Assembly (NCBI GenBank): GCA_030762895.1
Contig: CM061062.1
Coordinates: forward strand, 3,867,501-3,931,500
Source: Sophora flavescens
Taxonomy: Eukaryota > Streptophyta > Magnoliopsida > Fabales > Fabaceae
Reading direction: 5' to 3'
DNA length: 64,000 nucleotides
Both the position numbers and the translations under genes were made by a program. The notes below the pieces were generated by a model. That model was given only the letters and a program-made list of their open reading frames with translations, was not told the DNA's origin and did no database searches. Shown here in pieces: positions 10,167 to 21,564 of this stretch (the first letter of the stretch is position 1; every line of letters begins with the position of its first letter).

Positions 10167-11684
10167 TCATCTGTCTTCTTGAATGCAGCTTGCTACAAAT
10201 CCTTCTTCTTCCATTGTTTTGAATATGTAGACCCCATCACGCACATCACCTGATCCAATCTTCTTCTTCCTGGCTAAGTCCTGTATTACACAATCATTAG
10301 CACAATAGGTTACTGTACAATTTATATCATTGGACAATTTATGAATGGAGATCAGATTGTAGCTAAATTGAGGAATAAAGAGAACATCTAATAGTGTTAT
10401 GTTTCTGTCTAGGGTCACATTCCCTTTTTTCTTGACTAAAACCATTTCTCCAGTTGGAACTGAAATGTGTAGTGGTTTTGGAAGTTCACACACATTGTTA
10501 AGGAGGTGATACAATGGAGTCATGTGATGGGATGCTCCACTGTCCAGCACCCAACATTGTGTGTTAAAAGTTAGTTTATTACCAGGCAAGCTTCCTTGAT
10601 GACTCTCTGTGTTATTCGCATGAGTTCCATGAAGGGCTGAATTGTTTCCCTCTGGATTTGCATTCCTGTTCTGATTATTGTCAGCCCAAACAAGCCGTGC
10701 TCCCCCTGAATTGGAAGAGTTTCTCCTGTTTACTCTGCGCATGTCCCAATGAGGTGGATATCCCACAATTTCGAAACACTTTGATTTCTCATGGCCAATC
10801 TTTCCACAATGGTCACACTTGGGTCTTGGCCCATCTTTGTGATCTTTGTTCCTGTTCTTGTTGGAAAAATAGGCTGCACCAGCTTCAGTTCTGTTGGAAT
10901 TAAAACTTATACCAATGTCACGCTTCACATCCCTGCCTCTTTCAGTCATGACCCTGGATTCTTCCCTTTGAATGTGATTAAAAACTCGTCTGAGTGAGGG
11001 CAGGGGTTCTGTGTTGAGGATTGATCCTTTGACATGCATATATCGATCGCTGTCAAGTCCTCCAAGGAAAAGATGAACTCGTTGCTCCTCTTCTCTCTGC
11101 GCAAGCTCTCTGGAAGCACCACAGGTGCACTCAGGCAGCGGCTGCAACTCGCTAAGCTCATCAAAGATGCTTTTGAATCTTGTGTAATGCTCTGTTACGG
11201 TGGTCCCTGATTCTTGTTGCATCAGGCAAAGATCACGCCATAATTGGTGAATGCGCGGTGCATTAGTTTGCGCAAAACGCTCTTCCAGATCAAGCCATAC
11301 GTCTCTGGCTGTAGTTGCGTGAGAGATGCTTCCATGGAGTGCAGGGTCAATAGAGTTGATGATCCAAGCTGTGACCATCGAGTCTGCCTTATCCCAATCG
11401 TGGTATTCTGCAGAAGTTTGAAGGGGTTTCTTGATTGAACCATCAATGAAACCCATCTTTGTTTTTGCCCTTAATGCAGTCTTCATGGATCTTGCCCAAT
11501 TCCTGTAATTATCTCCCTTTAGTGGTACTGACACAAGGGGAGTTCCAGGATTGTCTGAGGAATTCAAGTGATAGGCTGAAGAAATCATGGTGCTGGACTC
11601 GTCGCGTTTGGAGGAATCGCCTTTGGTGTTCTTGACACCCTTGAGGGGGGCGTCTTGCTCCTCTGGATCACTCTCTGATGCCAT
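10167..11684 (-). CDS. Copia gag-protease frame
   Basis: 505-aa frame. N-terminal gag region with 'PLVSVPLKGDNYRNWARSMK' (about residues 49-68), a gag core (QLWRDLCLMQQESG), a CX2CX4HX4C zinc knuckle (CDHCGKIGHEKSKC) and the protease active site LDSGASHH. It ends at a TGA just before integrase. In Copia elements gag and pol are normally one frame; here the pol frame is already open upstream of this stop, so a single-nucleotide indel at about 10180-10195 explains the break. The start codon overlaps the 5' LTR/primer-site boundary: the A is the last LTR base and TGG opens the primer site. Confidence 0.85.
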   Translation of the reverse strand: MASESDPEEQDAPLKGVKNTKGDSSKRDESSTMISSAYHLNSSDNPGTPLVSVPLKGDNYRNWARSMKTALRAKTKMGFIDGSIKKPLQTSAEYHDWDKADSMVTAWIINSIDPALHGSISHATTARDVWLDLEERFAQTNAPRIHQLWRDLCLMQQESGTTVTEHYTRFKSIFDELSELQPLPECTCGASRELAQREEEQRVHLFLGGLDSDRYMHVKGSILNTEPLPSLRRVFNHIQREESRVMTERGRDVKRDIGISFNSNRTEAGAAYFSNKNRNKDHKDGPRPKCDHCGKIGHEKSKCFEIVGYPPHWDMRRVNRRNSSNSGGARLVWADNNQNRNANPEGNNSALHGTHANNTESHQGSLPGNKLTFNTQCWVLDSGASHHMTPLYHLLNNVCELPKPLHISVPTGEMVLVKKKGNVTLDRNITLLDVLFIPQFSYNLISIHKLSNDINCTVTYCANDCVIQDLARKKKIGSGDVRDGVYIFKTMEEEGFVASCIQEDR

Positions 11685-12665
11685 AATAAAACATAAAACA
11701 AAACAGAAAGGTGAGTGAATGATTATCTTCTCTTGTACATTTCATCAAACAGATGGAGAATATATACAGACTTTGCTCAACAAACTCTCAACTGATTTTA
11801 TCTAAGCCTATCACCATCAAACAGAATAACAGAAAGCAGATATCAACAAAGATAATCTCTAAAATCTTGATAACTAATACTAACTAAATCTTGATAACTA
11901 ACTTAATAACCATCCTTATCTTCATTAATCTCGAATGTCTATATCTAAGGATCCTCACATGAATGATGTGTTTGTTTGGAAAGACAAAGCATGCTGCTAA
12001 GTCTAGATTTTATTGGCTCCTTAGTAGGCAAGAGTCTTCTGTGAATGAGATCGAACTTGGTCTTGGATTTGGAGGTTGAGAGGCCCTGAAAATGTTAAGT
12101 TCTTCTGTTGGCTGGTTGCTCATAATTCAGCTCCTACGAACTCTTTGCTTCATCATCGAGGGGTGTTGAATAGTGCAATTTGTCAGCGTTGCGTGCTGGT
12201 GGATGAGCCATTCCTTCATTCTGTTCAGGATTGTATATATGCTAAGCGCATTTGGCAGGTTTTCGGGTTTGATAAGCCTCAATTCTTTTCGGAAATAGAC
12301 CAGTTCCAGTGGGTTCATGATTGAGTCACGAGTGAGAGGGAAGCATTGTTTATTGCTTGTCTGTGGCGGGCTTGGAGAGGTCGCAACTCTCACTGTATAA
12401 CAAAAGAAGAGATCTCTTTGCCTTCTCTCGTTTCTGCCATCAAAAATTTTGCATAAGGTTATCCTTTGCTTGCTTTCATGTCACTACGTCTGCTGCTCAA
12501 GTTCCTCGGTGGGTTCATTGGCATCATTCTCCTGCCCCCTTTGTCTTTAACGTGGATGGGAGTAGTTTGGGCAATCATTTTAAAGCTGGCTTTGATGGTT
12601 TATTGCGTAATGCAGATGGTTCCTGGATCTCTGGTATTTCATGGTCACAGCATGCCTTGGAATAA

Positions 12666-14316
12666 GGGGTGCAGAAATATCACTTGTTCGTTGTTCCTAT
12701 GATTCTCTTTATGTTATTAGCTTAATTATCATCTATCTAACAAAAAATACACCGTAGCCTCATGTCGCTTCTTAGGAGCATATGACCTAATCTATTTAGG
12801 GCCTAGCTTGATTCCTACTTAATAAAAATGTTGGGTTAATGCTTTTTAAAAAATCTATATAATTATAGAGGTCAGGTTAAGGTTTTAAGAAAAACCTGTC
12901 AGGCCGACCTATTTAATATATTATATGATTCAATATATTATAATATTATAATATATTATTTATAACTTATAATATTTATAATATTTGAAAGAAAAGACCT
13001 ATTGGTCAATTTAAATGTAAAGACCTACTTGTCTATTTATTTGTGAGGGCACAACAGCATATTTACAAGTGAAGGCTTATGACCTATTTACATGTGGAGT
13101 TATATTTAAAGGTCTTATTGAAAAGTAAGTCTTTAAATAGGCTTTTAGGTTATGGATCGAGCTTTTACGTAGGTCAAGCTCAAGTCTTAAAAGTTGGCCT
13201 ATATCAATCTAACAGATCAGACTCAGGCCTTGAGATTGATGATTGGAACACAGGTCAGACCTAAGACCTAGCTTTACCTAGCTATTCTCACCATTGTCCA
13301 TAGCAAATAGTCAAGCCAAGAATAGTTCTTACCGCGGGGTTCTGGACCCTTGTAAAGCCCAGCTTCAACTTCATCTAGCTTAACACAAAGTTCCATCGAC
13401 TATAGTATTATCAATAGCTTCGGTAACATTTAGCTGCATACATCTAATCATAGTTTTAGGCATCTGCCCTTAACCATGCAATTATCTATCTTGAAAGAAA
13501 AACTTATCATAAAACCAACAATCAATAAATAATTTACAACTCATCTTAATTATAATAAATGAATGAATAATTGAGATTCAAAAAAATGTTAGCAACAATG
13601 AGTTTTCCTTTGTCCTTGTTGTGTTAATGTTGTGTTAATAGGGACAAAAATGTTGCTAAGATTTGCGATAATATGGTGATGAGTGATGACAACCGTAGTG
13701 GTTATGCTTGGAAATTAATAATTCCTAGAGTCTGAATTAAATTAATTATTTTTCAATTTCATAGAACTAAACTTGAAATTTGGAATTTCTAGTTCTAACG
13801 GGTATACCAAACAAAATAATTGGAATTGAGAAACTCAATTCCAATTCAAATTCCAAAGCTCAATCCCATTGATGAGCCAAACAACTCATCTTAACTACAA
13901 TATTCATACGGGTATCGTAAAAACTCCCATTTTGGAGACATTCAAACTGCAGTAAACTTAAGCAATGCCTCTTTCACTATAATAGACTAAATGCCACTTT
14001 CACTGCATATTTGGCTATTTGCTCTCACAAGCTAAAGGCAAAAACTTTCGAGAACAATTGAATGATATCATCCACAAAAGCAATCATACTTTAAATGCAA
14101 AAAGAAATGCGGATTATTTTCATGACAATCTGAAATTTAAAAATATTCCGCTATATTAACAGAGAATACCAAAACAAGCTCGATCTTAAGCTAATAGTTA
14201 AATCCTCCATTTTATGAAAAGGAGAAACAACACAAAGTTTAACAAGTGAAAGCCAAAACATAACCCTGCATCAGTTAATGCCTCTCGGTCGAGTAACACA
14301 TTCTGCATATTTTGCA
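12666..14316. other. Spacer with AT-rich repeat sequence
   Basis: No coding gene seen. 12840-13270 is an AT-rich repeat-like stretch with recurring 'ggcctgacct/aggtcagacct'-type motifs and a run of TATAATATTA. A perfect 13-bp hairpin (aattggaattgag / ctcaattccaatt, 3-nt loop) lies at 13818-13846, probably from a small MITE. 14100-14316 should include the pyruvate kinase 3' UTR. Confidence 0.4.
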
Positions 14317-17300
14317 TCATTTCACAATGCATATCTTTATAACAGAGGCAGCTCCAATACGATGTAGGGCAACAACTGCATCACTAGGCTTACAAAGCCC
14401 CTTTTCCGTTGCCGACTTAAGAGCAGCTTCCAGAATCACTTCTGTAGATTCTGCATCAGTAGCTTTGGCAGATCCCTCAGCCAGTATAGGAATCAAGCCC
14501 CTATATATTAAGCTGTGCCTTGCTGGCGTCTCATCACTGCAGGTCCAATCAAATGAGTCTGTCGTCAAAACTGGAACTACGACCGACAAGATTGGAACTG
14601 CTGGCCTATACTTAGCAACTAACTTGGCTGTTGACCCACCACGTGTTAGCACAACAATGAGTTTTGCTTTGGCCTTGTTGGCTGTGCGAACAGCAGATGA
14701 CGCAAGGCTTTCCAATGGACTCATAGGCAAAGGAGTAGACCTTATCATCTCTTTGAAGATAGCACCATAGTCGAGGGATGATTCTGCTTCAACACAAATG
14801 CGAGCCATGATTTTCACAGCAATTTCCGGGTAAGCCCCAGCTGCACTTTCACCACTAAGCATGACACAATCTGTTCCATCAAGAACAGCATTAGCTACAT
14901 CAGTTGCTTCAGCTCGTGTTGGCCGGGGAGACTTGATCATTGATTCAAGCATCTGGGTAGCAGTGACAACAGGTTTGCCAACAAGATTACACTTGTATAT
15001 CATCATTTTCTGAGCCAGAAAAATCTTCTCAACTGGGATCTCCATTCCAAGATCACCACGTGCCACCATGAATGCATCAGTCTCACGCAAGATCTCATCA
15101 AAATTCATGACTCCCTCTTGATTCTCAACCTTGAAATCCATAAAATCATTTAAAACAGATCAGTTTTTCTGAAATTAAAAGAAAGAAGATGATAAACGAA
15201 AATCTTTAGCTTATGGAAGTAAAGCAAACAGACAAGTAATACACCACTCCTTCATAAAATGGAAACAACATGCAACTTGTCTTAAAAAGAAGAAAGATGC
15301 GTGATGCATTCGACTTCAAGATCCAGAAGGCAGCAAACTATACAATGAAATACAATTCTCCTTCTTTGTCCCTAAGGTGGATATCATGGCTCTAGAAAGG
15401 GGGTTAAAGCATGGGGTCCTCACTTATTAGTCTGAGTTGTTGGAGCCACTTATGACTTAACTAATATAAAGTTCACTTTCACAATACACAACAAACAATA
15501 TTCCACAACGGTGGGCAATGCATGTATGTTGAAGAAAAAGAACCGGCCTTTCCCGAGTAACCACATACAAGTGCAAAACAGCTCATCTGTAATCAATAAA
15601 CCTATAGTTCACATTATAGAAGATGCATATGGTTTATATTCAGGAAGTGGCATAAGAATGCAACAAAATACCTTCGACATCAACTGAATATGCTTCGCGT
15701 GTGGCCCCAGAACCTTCCGGACATTAACAAGATCAGAGCCCTTACGAACAAATGAAAGAGCAATCATGTCAATCTTGTTAGGGACACCCCACCCAAGAAT
15801 ATCTTCCTTATCCTTCTCAGTAAGAGTGGGAAGATCCACCACAACACCAGGAAGATTAACATTTTTCCTCTCACCCAACATTGCAGTGTTTTCACATCGA
15901 CATCTGACAGTACCACCATCTGGATCACAAGATAAGACAGTGAGGGTGATTGTTCCATCAGAGCACAATATGGTATTTCCAGACTTCAAGTGGACAGGCA
16001 GTTTCTTGTAACTCATTGATATCATCTCCTGATCCCCCTTAATATCGTAATCAGTAGTTATGGTGATTTCTTGTCCTTCTTTAAGCTGAATAGGTTTTCC
16101 ATCTTTCAGAAAGCCAGTCCGAATCTCAGGTCCCTACAGGAATACACAAAGAAAGCAGGTGTGCATAGAACAGTTAACAATTTATTGATCAAGAAAGAAG
16201 TTTATCACTATAAGAGAAACAGAATAGTACAATGAAGGGGAAAAGATATCTTCCTCAAACAACAAGATACTTGTGAAATGACAAAAAAATAATAAGCATT
16301 AAAAAATGGCCACTATTGTTGAACATCTGTTTATGAAGGCCCTCTATTTCCTCCAAAACTACATAATCAAATAATGAAACTCACACAATCCTGGACTAAA
16401 CGAATGTAAAAGCAGATACTGGTCATGAGAGATCTGATTATTCAACACCACTAAAATAGATAAGATATCTGGATAGATATCATGCTTATCTATGGTTATC
16501 ACTTATTGCCATACTCTTTCATGTGCTGAATAAAGAACTAAACCACTAAAGTGTCTTTGATGAAAATGACGACTTCTTTTTTTACTTTAAGCTGGGTATG
16601 GACATAAGGGAACAACTCCTGCTAGCAGTTGTTTATTTTGGTAAATTACATGCAGTAGCGGTGAATAAGATATTCCACTGAAAGGATTTATCAAGTTAAA
16701 AAAAAAAAAGGGACAGATTATCAAAGCATGCAACGTAGATAATAATGTTACGAACATTGAGAAAGGCTTCTGCATATATTTTTCAAAACACATTCCTAAG
16801 TGTTTTTACACTTACTGTTGTCTCTTACAAACATGTTATAAAGAGAAGTCAGAAATGACTGATGCACAGCGACATTTCAACACGCAAAACAACACAGAGA
16901 GAGAATCCTGAGTAATTTTGGGTGACCTGTGTGCAATGCATATGATTTCATGGTTTTATGTTCAAGAGGGGTTAGCATACTCTGCATACCAAAGAGAGGT
17001 AAAAGAAGGAGTACAGTTGGAATGGAAACCGAAGGATGGAATAACAGGCGCTTAAAAAGAAGACAAAATATAAGTTTCATTGTTACAAGTATAACCAATT
17101 TATTAATAAAATGAAGAGAGAGAAAAAAGTGACCTTTGTGTCAAGCATGACAGCACAGAGTATTCCAGTGTTGTGCATAGCAGTCTTAAGATTGTTGAGG
17201 GTCTCCTGATGATAATCGTGGGTGCCATGAGAAAAATTGAAACGAGCAACATTCATCCCAGCCCTCAGAAGCTTCTCGGTCATTTCTACGGATCGAGAAG

Positions 17301-17391
17301 CCGGACCCAAAGTACACACAATTTTGGTCTTGGGAACACGCCCATCATTTGGAAGCTGCTTCAAGATCCCATCGATGTCTATGTTGGACAT
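14317..17391 (-). CDS. Cytosolic pyruvate kinase
   Basis: Glycolytic enzyme converting phosphoenolpyruvate and ADP to pyruvate and ATP. Three exons: 17391-17134, 16133-15672 and 15129-14317. Lengths 258, 462 and 813 are all multiples of three, giving 510 aa, the usual size for plant cytosolic isoforms. The N-terminus MSNIDIDGILKQLPNDGRVP has no transit peptide. Diagnostic parts: GMNVARFNFSHG (N domain), GPEIRTGFLKDGKP, the active-site lysine signature LMSKVENQEGV across the exon 2/3 junction, MVARGDLGMEIP, GKPVVTATQMLESM and the C-terminal regulatory domain ending KICIVK. Introns of 1.0 and 0.54 kb are GT..AG. A 5' UTR intron from a good donor at 17587 (gtatctgc) to about 17410 is likely but not proven. 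Confidence 0.95.
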
Positions 17392-17645
17392 TTTCCTCTT
17401 CTCCCTACTTCCTACACAAATTTAAACACCATCATAAAGAGTAAAGACGAATATGCACGGACCTGAAACTTAAAGCGGAACGAACAAAAATAAAGCAGGA
17501 AGCGAAGACATGAACAAGACTCACTGTTGGCTGCTGACAAATTAAAAATCAGGAAAGGAAAGGAAAGGCAAGCAGCAAGCAGATACCTTTGCAAATGCTG
17601 CACACCACACCCAGCTGCTTCTGCTTTTGAAAACCCCACCTACTC
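17392..17645 (-). promoter_or_regulatory. Probable 5' UTR with an intron, pyruvate kinase
   Basis: Pyrimidine-rich sequence just upstream of the ATG (ttcctcttctccctacttcc on the plus strand is purine-rich on the transcript). A strong donor (gcaaag/gtatctgc, minus strand, about 17587) and an acceptor-like tgtgtag near 17412 suggest a leader intron of about 175 bp, a common arrangement in plant housekeeping genes. Inference only. Confidence 0.35.
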
Positions 17646-17748
17646 CGTACTCGCTAGGGCTTGATTGTAATTTACTCACTACTAACTACTTACACGCTTC
17701 CGTGTGTTTTTCTGATATCTCTGTGTGCTGATTTGTTTTTTATTTTTT

Positions 17749-18044
17749 GGTTAAAGAAATATTTTGGTCTCTACACCTGATACAAATTCTCGATTTGGTC
17801 TTTATACATAAAAAATTATTAAAATGGTCCCCATACATACAGAAAGTCTCCATTTGGTCCCTGTATGTTATCCGTTTGGTCCCTATACGAGCAAAAAATT
17901 ATCTAATCAGTCCCTAAAATTTTATATGGTAGGGACCAAATGGAGAGTTTCTGTATGTAGAGGGACCATGTTAATAATTTTTTATGTATAGGGACCAAAT
18001 CAAGAATTCGTATCACCTATAGCGACCAAAATATTAGTTTAACC
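17749..18044. mobile_element. Hairpin MITE upstream of pyruvate kinase
   Basis: Near-palindromic 296-bp element. The left arm, from 'ggttaaagaaatattttgg', is mirrored by the right arm ending 'gaccaaaatatt' and 'aacc'. The arms stay similar for roughly 110 bp each and both carry repeated 'tttggtccctatac'-type motifs. There is no coding capacity. It lies about 100 bp upstream of the likely pyruvate kinase leader. Confidence 0.75.
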
Positions 18045-18170
18045 TTATTTCTTTTAGCACGAATCACGCTTGCATTTTTCTTGTATTTTTGCGGGCGTTC
18101 GGTTGAATTAAATTAAAAAGACACCACGACCACACCCCGGTAATTCCCGCGTACTTATTTAGTTATTTAG

Positions 18171-18481
18171 GATGCGTTTGGGTAAACAACTTAATTAAGA
18201 ACTTATTATATGAGATCTTAACGTATGAGAGCTTATGCCATAAATGTTTAAAGAAAGAAAGGGGCATGAGATTATTCGAATAGTGAAAAACACGGAAAAA
18301 TGTTTAGTGCATAAGCTCTTATGATAATTCCATAAGCTTCTCTCAGTGACTTATGAAAATAAGTCAAAAACTCCTTATGGGATGACATATGTTATTTTTA
18401 TAAGTTCTGCCAAACACACTGCATAAGAGCTTATGTCATTAGATAAATTAAAAGGAGCTTAAATAAGCTCTTCCAAACGCC
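18171..18481. mobile_element. Possible MITE with short terminal inverted repeats
   Basis: Starts with gcgtttgg (18174) and ends with its reverse complement ccaaacgc (18473-18480). Subterminal 'cttat/ataag' motifs such as cataagagctta recur throughout. No clear target-site duplication was found, so the exact ends are uncertain. Confidence 0.4.
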
Positions 18482-19008
18482 ACTTATTCTATCAACTTTG
18501 CATATATCAAGGACGGAGAATGCTACCAAATGACTTAAGGATTCTCGAAGGAATAAAGATAAAAAAGTTTTTATGAGAAATTGATGTATTTAATATTTGA
18601 AAATATGAAATAATTAGTTTTCTAATGAAAATCTATTTTTACTGATTTCTTAAAAAATGTCCTAAAGACACTGTTAATATGAGCCATTAAGAAATCATAA
18701 GATAGAAATATTATATTGAAATGAATAGCTTTTAAACTTTAAAGAGATTGAATACAAAACTTTCAATATAATATTTTTATTTTTTATTTCTTAACATATG
18801 CAAAAAAAAAAATATATAAAAAATAATAGAGAAGTAGATGCGGCTCTCGAGAAGAAGAATATTACGTTTTGGGCGGAAATTCTTTTTGATGATATGAAAA
18901 TTAAAAGATATAAGGATAACGTAACTTTTCCAAAATGTTTTTGGTAAGATGTGTAATCACTGTTTAGCAAGACAAATTAGGAGATATCCAGTAAAAAAAG
19001 ACAAATTA

Positions 19009-19046
<38 letters not shown>

Positions 19047-20040
19047 CAAGGAGATATATTATTTATAAATAAAATTACAATATAAGTGTGTATAAATTAA
19101 GTGGCTTAAGATATAAAAAATTATTCTACCAAAAAATATAAAAAAATTAAGTGAATAAAAAATTATTCTACCATTGGTCAAAAAAAAAAAAAAAGTTATT
19201 CTACCAAAGCGGCAACCGGCAAAGCCCAACACCGTGGGTTGAGGGCTCACTGATTTGGACTTCGCAGTTTGGACGCCCCCTCTCCTTCTGTTCTGTGTGC
19301 GCCCCACGGTTTTGTGGGTGGATCTCAAGAATAGTATTCATTCAGCCACTTTCTACTTTATAATTCTTCATTGATTCCTAATTAACTTTTTTTCCTTTCC
19401 TTATATAATAGAAGTCCATAAAAAAAAATAGAAATAGAAAAAGGCATACAAAAGTAACAACACAAATGCCAAGCACTCTCTTATACTTTTTTTCAATACA
19501 TTCTTTCCTTCATGTGGGCCTACAAAATTCAGATGAGGCCCACATGAGTTAGTGAAATCCATTTCCAAAATTACGGGATCTATTTGAATTTTAATCAATA
19601 TGAGAGTATGTGTTGGTAGCACTCCTCAAGTAACATTTTATTTGTACATGCTGAGGACCGATCCTTCCTTTATATTTATCGAATGTAACCGGTATATCGA
19701 TAAAAAAAAAAAAAAAGGGGAAATGGCTGGTGAAAACCCTTTTCTCCTCTCCTCTTCTCTTCCTGCACCTTTACACCATGGTAGTCGTCACCGAAACACC
19801 ACCATGTGTGGCGGTTGTCACCACCCAGCCATCGTCATCTTTGCACCCCAGCATCATCAGGACCACTACCCACGCACCATCACCCCATCGCCATCATACA
19901 CCGTCTAACCTTGCTCCTCCATCGTTGTCGTGCAGTGGTGTCCTTTTGACCCAAAAGCACTATATCTGGTTCCTTCGTTGGGGTCTCTAGTCTTTTTCTT
20001 CTTTTTTATTAGTGCAGATCTGGGACTTTGATTTTTTGCA
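18482..20040. other. AT-rich spacer with a (TA)n microsatellite
   Basis: No gene recognised. A (TA)n run occupies about 19011-19043. 'aaaaaattattctacca' recurs around 19115-19205. A short GC-richer island is at 19200-19320. A proline/threonine-rich open frame near 19730-19990 has no homology I recognise. Confidence 0.4.
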
Positions 20041-20440
20041 TTACAAAATAAGCCTCATTTAGCAACCGAACAAATCGGGCGTTATTCATGAAAAATCTGT
20101 CGCTATTAGTGTTAGCGATCGAAATAGCGACCGATCTCTCGAGGTCTCTAAAAGTCTATTCGCTTATTAATTAGCGACTGATTTTTCCCACCGGTCTCTA
20201 ATTACTCACGTTGTGGTGGCTAACCAGTTGGTCGGTCGTTCATGGTGACCAACTTAGCGATCGATTATGTGGTAGCTAATTCAGTCGTTGTTTTGCATAT
20301 ATCATATTCAGATTTAGTGACCGATAAATCGATCTTTATTCCGGTCATTGTTATCCATATATCCTAGTCATTGTTAGCGATCGATATAGTAGTGGTTATC
20401 TCGGTCGCTAAAGGTTTTTTAATTATTTAATTTATAATAA
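20041..20440. repeat. Cluster of AGCGACCGAT-like repeats
   Basis: About 380 bp with many dispersed copies, in both orientations, of motifs such as agcgaccgat, agcgatcgat and cggtcgctaa. Arrays of this kind are typical of the subterminal regions of plant CACTA (En/Spm) transposons, but no CACTA terminus or transposase was found next to it. It is followed by very AT-rich sequence to about 20590. Confidence 0.45.
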
Positions 20441-21040
20441 ATGATATAATTCTATATTAATTATTAATAAAATTATTTTATGAAATTTATTTTATTAATA
20501 TTATAATATTCTAATTATTATAATAATAATATAATATTATTTAAATAATAATCAATATTGCATTTAAATAAAATTGTAACGTAAATAAAGAGAAACAAAT
20601 TACTGTATTAACTGCATAAAAATTCGTAACATAAAAAACCAAACTAACTTTCATTTTTATTGGAAAACAAAGAGGAAAACCGGAGGGTATTCAACATGAA
20701 ACATGGCACATCAACAAAAAAAAAAAAATACTATGGTGTAAAAAATATAAGCAGTTAATTAGTCCCTGCACTACAACTTCTTTTCACTTTTTAAAGTGCA
20801 AGATCACGAGTCCTCACAATTTTTATTATTTATGATCCTACAATTTAGGCCTGAGAAGATAAGGTTTGAAACAATAATAGTGTCCAAGACTTGAAAGCAT
20901 GACACATGCAGGTATTTTCTTTAATATCAAAGCTTTCTATAACCCATGCATTAGGCTCATTAAATAGGAACAAGCAGGGAAATACATATTCAGTGATGAC
21001 TATAAAATAGTGTCATGCACATTTTCATATAACATGTCAA

Positions 21041-21564
21041 TCGGGGTGACCATGGATCGGGTCGGGTCGGGTCGAGTTCAATTGTTTTGGCACCTAACTC
21101 AGTCAAAGGTGAGTGGGTTGTGTTGTGATTGTCGATAAAATTTATGAAACCCGAACCAACTCAACCCGACCATTTACGGGTTGGGTGTCGGGTTTGGCAA
21201 GAAACACACGAATGTTCATTTTTGGGTCAAGTTTGCCAGGGTAGAAAACATGCAAAAATGCCAAAAAGAAAACACAAATAAACATGTTTAAAACTTAAAT
21301 TGCATTAACAACTATCAACTAAAAGTCTAAAATCATCCACAACCATAAATTATTACAATGAAAGAGTAAAAGTTATCAACATTCAACAACCATCAATATA
21401 AAGCTAAGTAATATGGGTTGGGCAGTGAGTTTGGAATTTTGAAACCCAATACCCAACCTATACTTTATGGGTTCTATGTGTTTTTACCCAACCTAACCCA
21501 ATCACCCGAACTAACCTAAAAATCTGGGTTGGGTTGGTCGGGTTCGCGGGTTTACCCAGACCCA
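21041..21564. repeat. GGGTCGGGT-type low-complexity repeat
   Basis: Both ends are rich in gggtcgggtc / gggttgggtt-type sequence: gggtcgggtcgggtcgag at about 21060 and gggttgggttggtcgggttc at 21530, with complementary cccaacctaaccca blocks between. Plant genomes commonly carry non-autonomous DNA transposons of this composition. It ends where an Athila-type LTR begins. A second, shorter patch of similar composition lies at 25415-25590. Confidence 0.4.

Larger units (their letters stand above)
7072..11932 (-). mobile_element. Complete Ty1/Copia LTR retrotransposon with 5-bp target duplication
   Basis: Element spans 7077-11927 (4851 bp), flanked by ATCTC at 7072-7076 and 11928-11932. LTRs are 7077-7335 (3' LTR in element orientation) and 11684-11927 (5' LTR); they differ by a ~15-bp deletion and a few substitutions. 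On the minus strand the LTR begins TAATGAAG and ends TTTTATTA, so the ends are TA..TA rather than TG..CA. A primer-binding site resembling that for initiator tRNA-Met (TGGCATCAGAGA) starts at 11683, and a polypurine tract (TTGAGGGGGAG) lies at 7346-7336. Coding is full length apart from one frameshift. Confidence 0.92.
6811..12665 (+). pseudogene. LINE / RNase H remnant split by a Copia insertion
   Basis: Left part (6811-7071) reads through 'MRIGDGSKSYFWYTSWLQNG', the C-terminal region of plant non-LTR reverse transcriptases. Right part (11933 on) continues with the zf-RVT zinc-binding region (ENVKFFCWLVAHNSAPTNSL, then CQRC and an H..C pair, 12076-12260) and, after stops, an RNase H start (PFVFNVDGSSLGNHFKAGF, about 12534-12600). 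Frames are broken in several places. The two halves are separated exactly by the Copia element 7077-11927 and its target-site duplication, so the LINE was here first. Confidence 0.6.

Noticed and set aside
19730..19990. 86-codon frame rich in Thr, Pro and Ser
   Set aside because: Low complexity, no recognised domain, no supporting splice or promoter signals.
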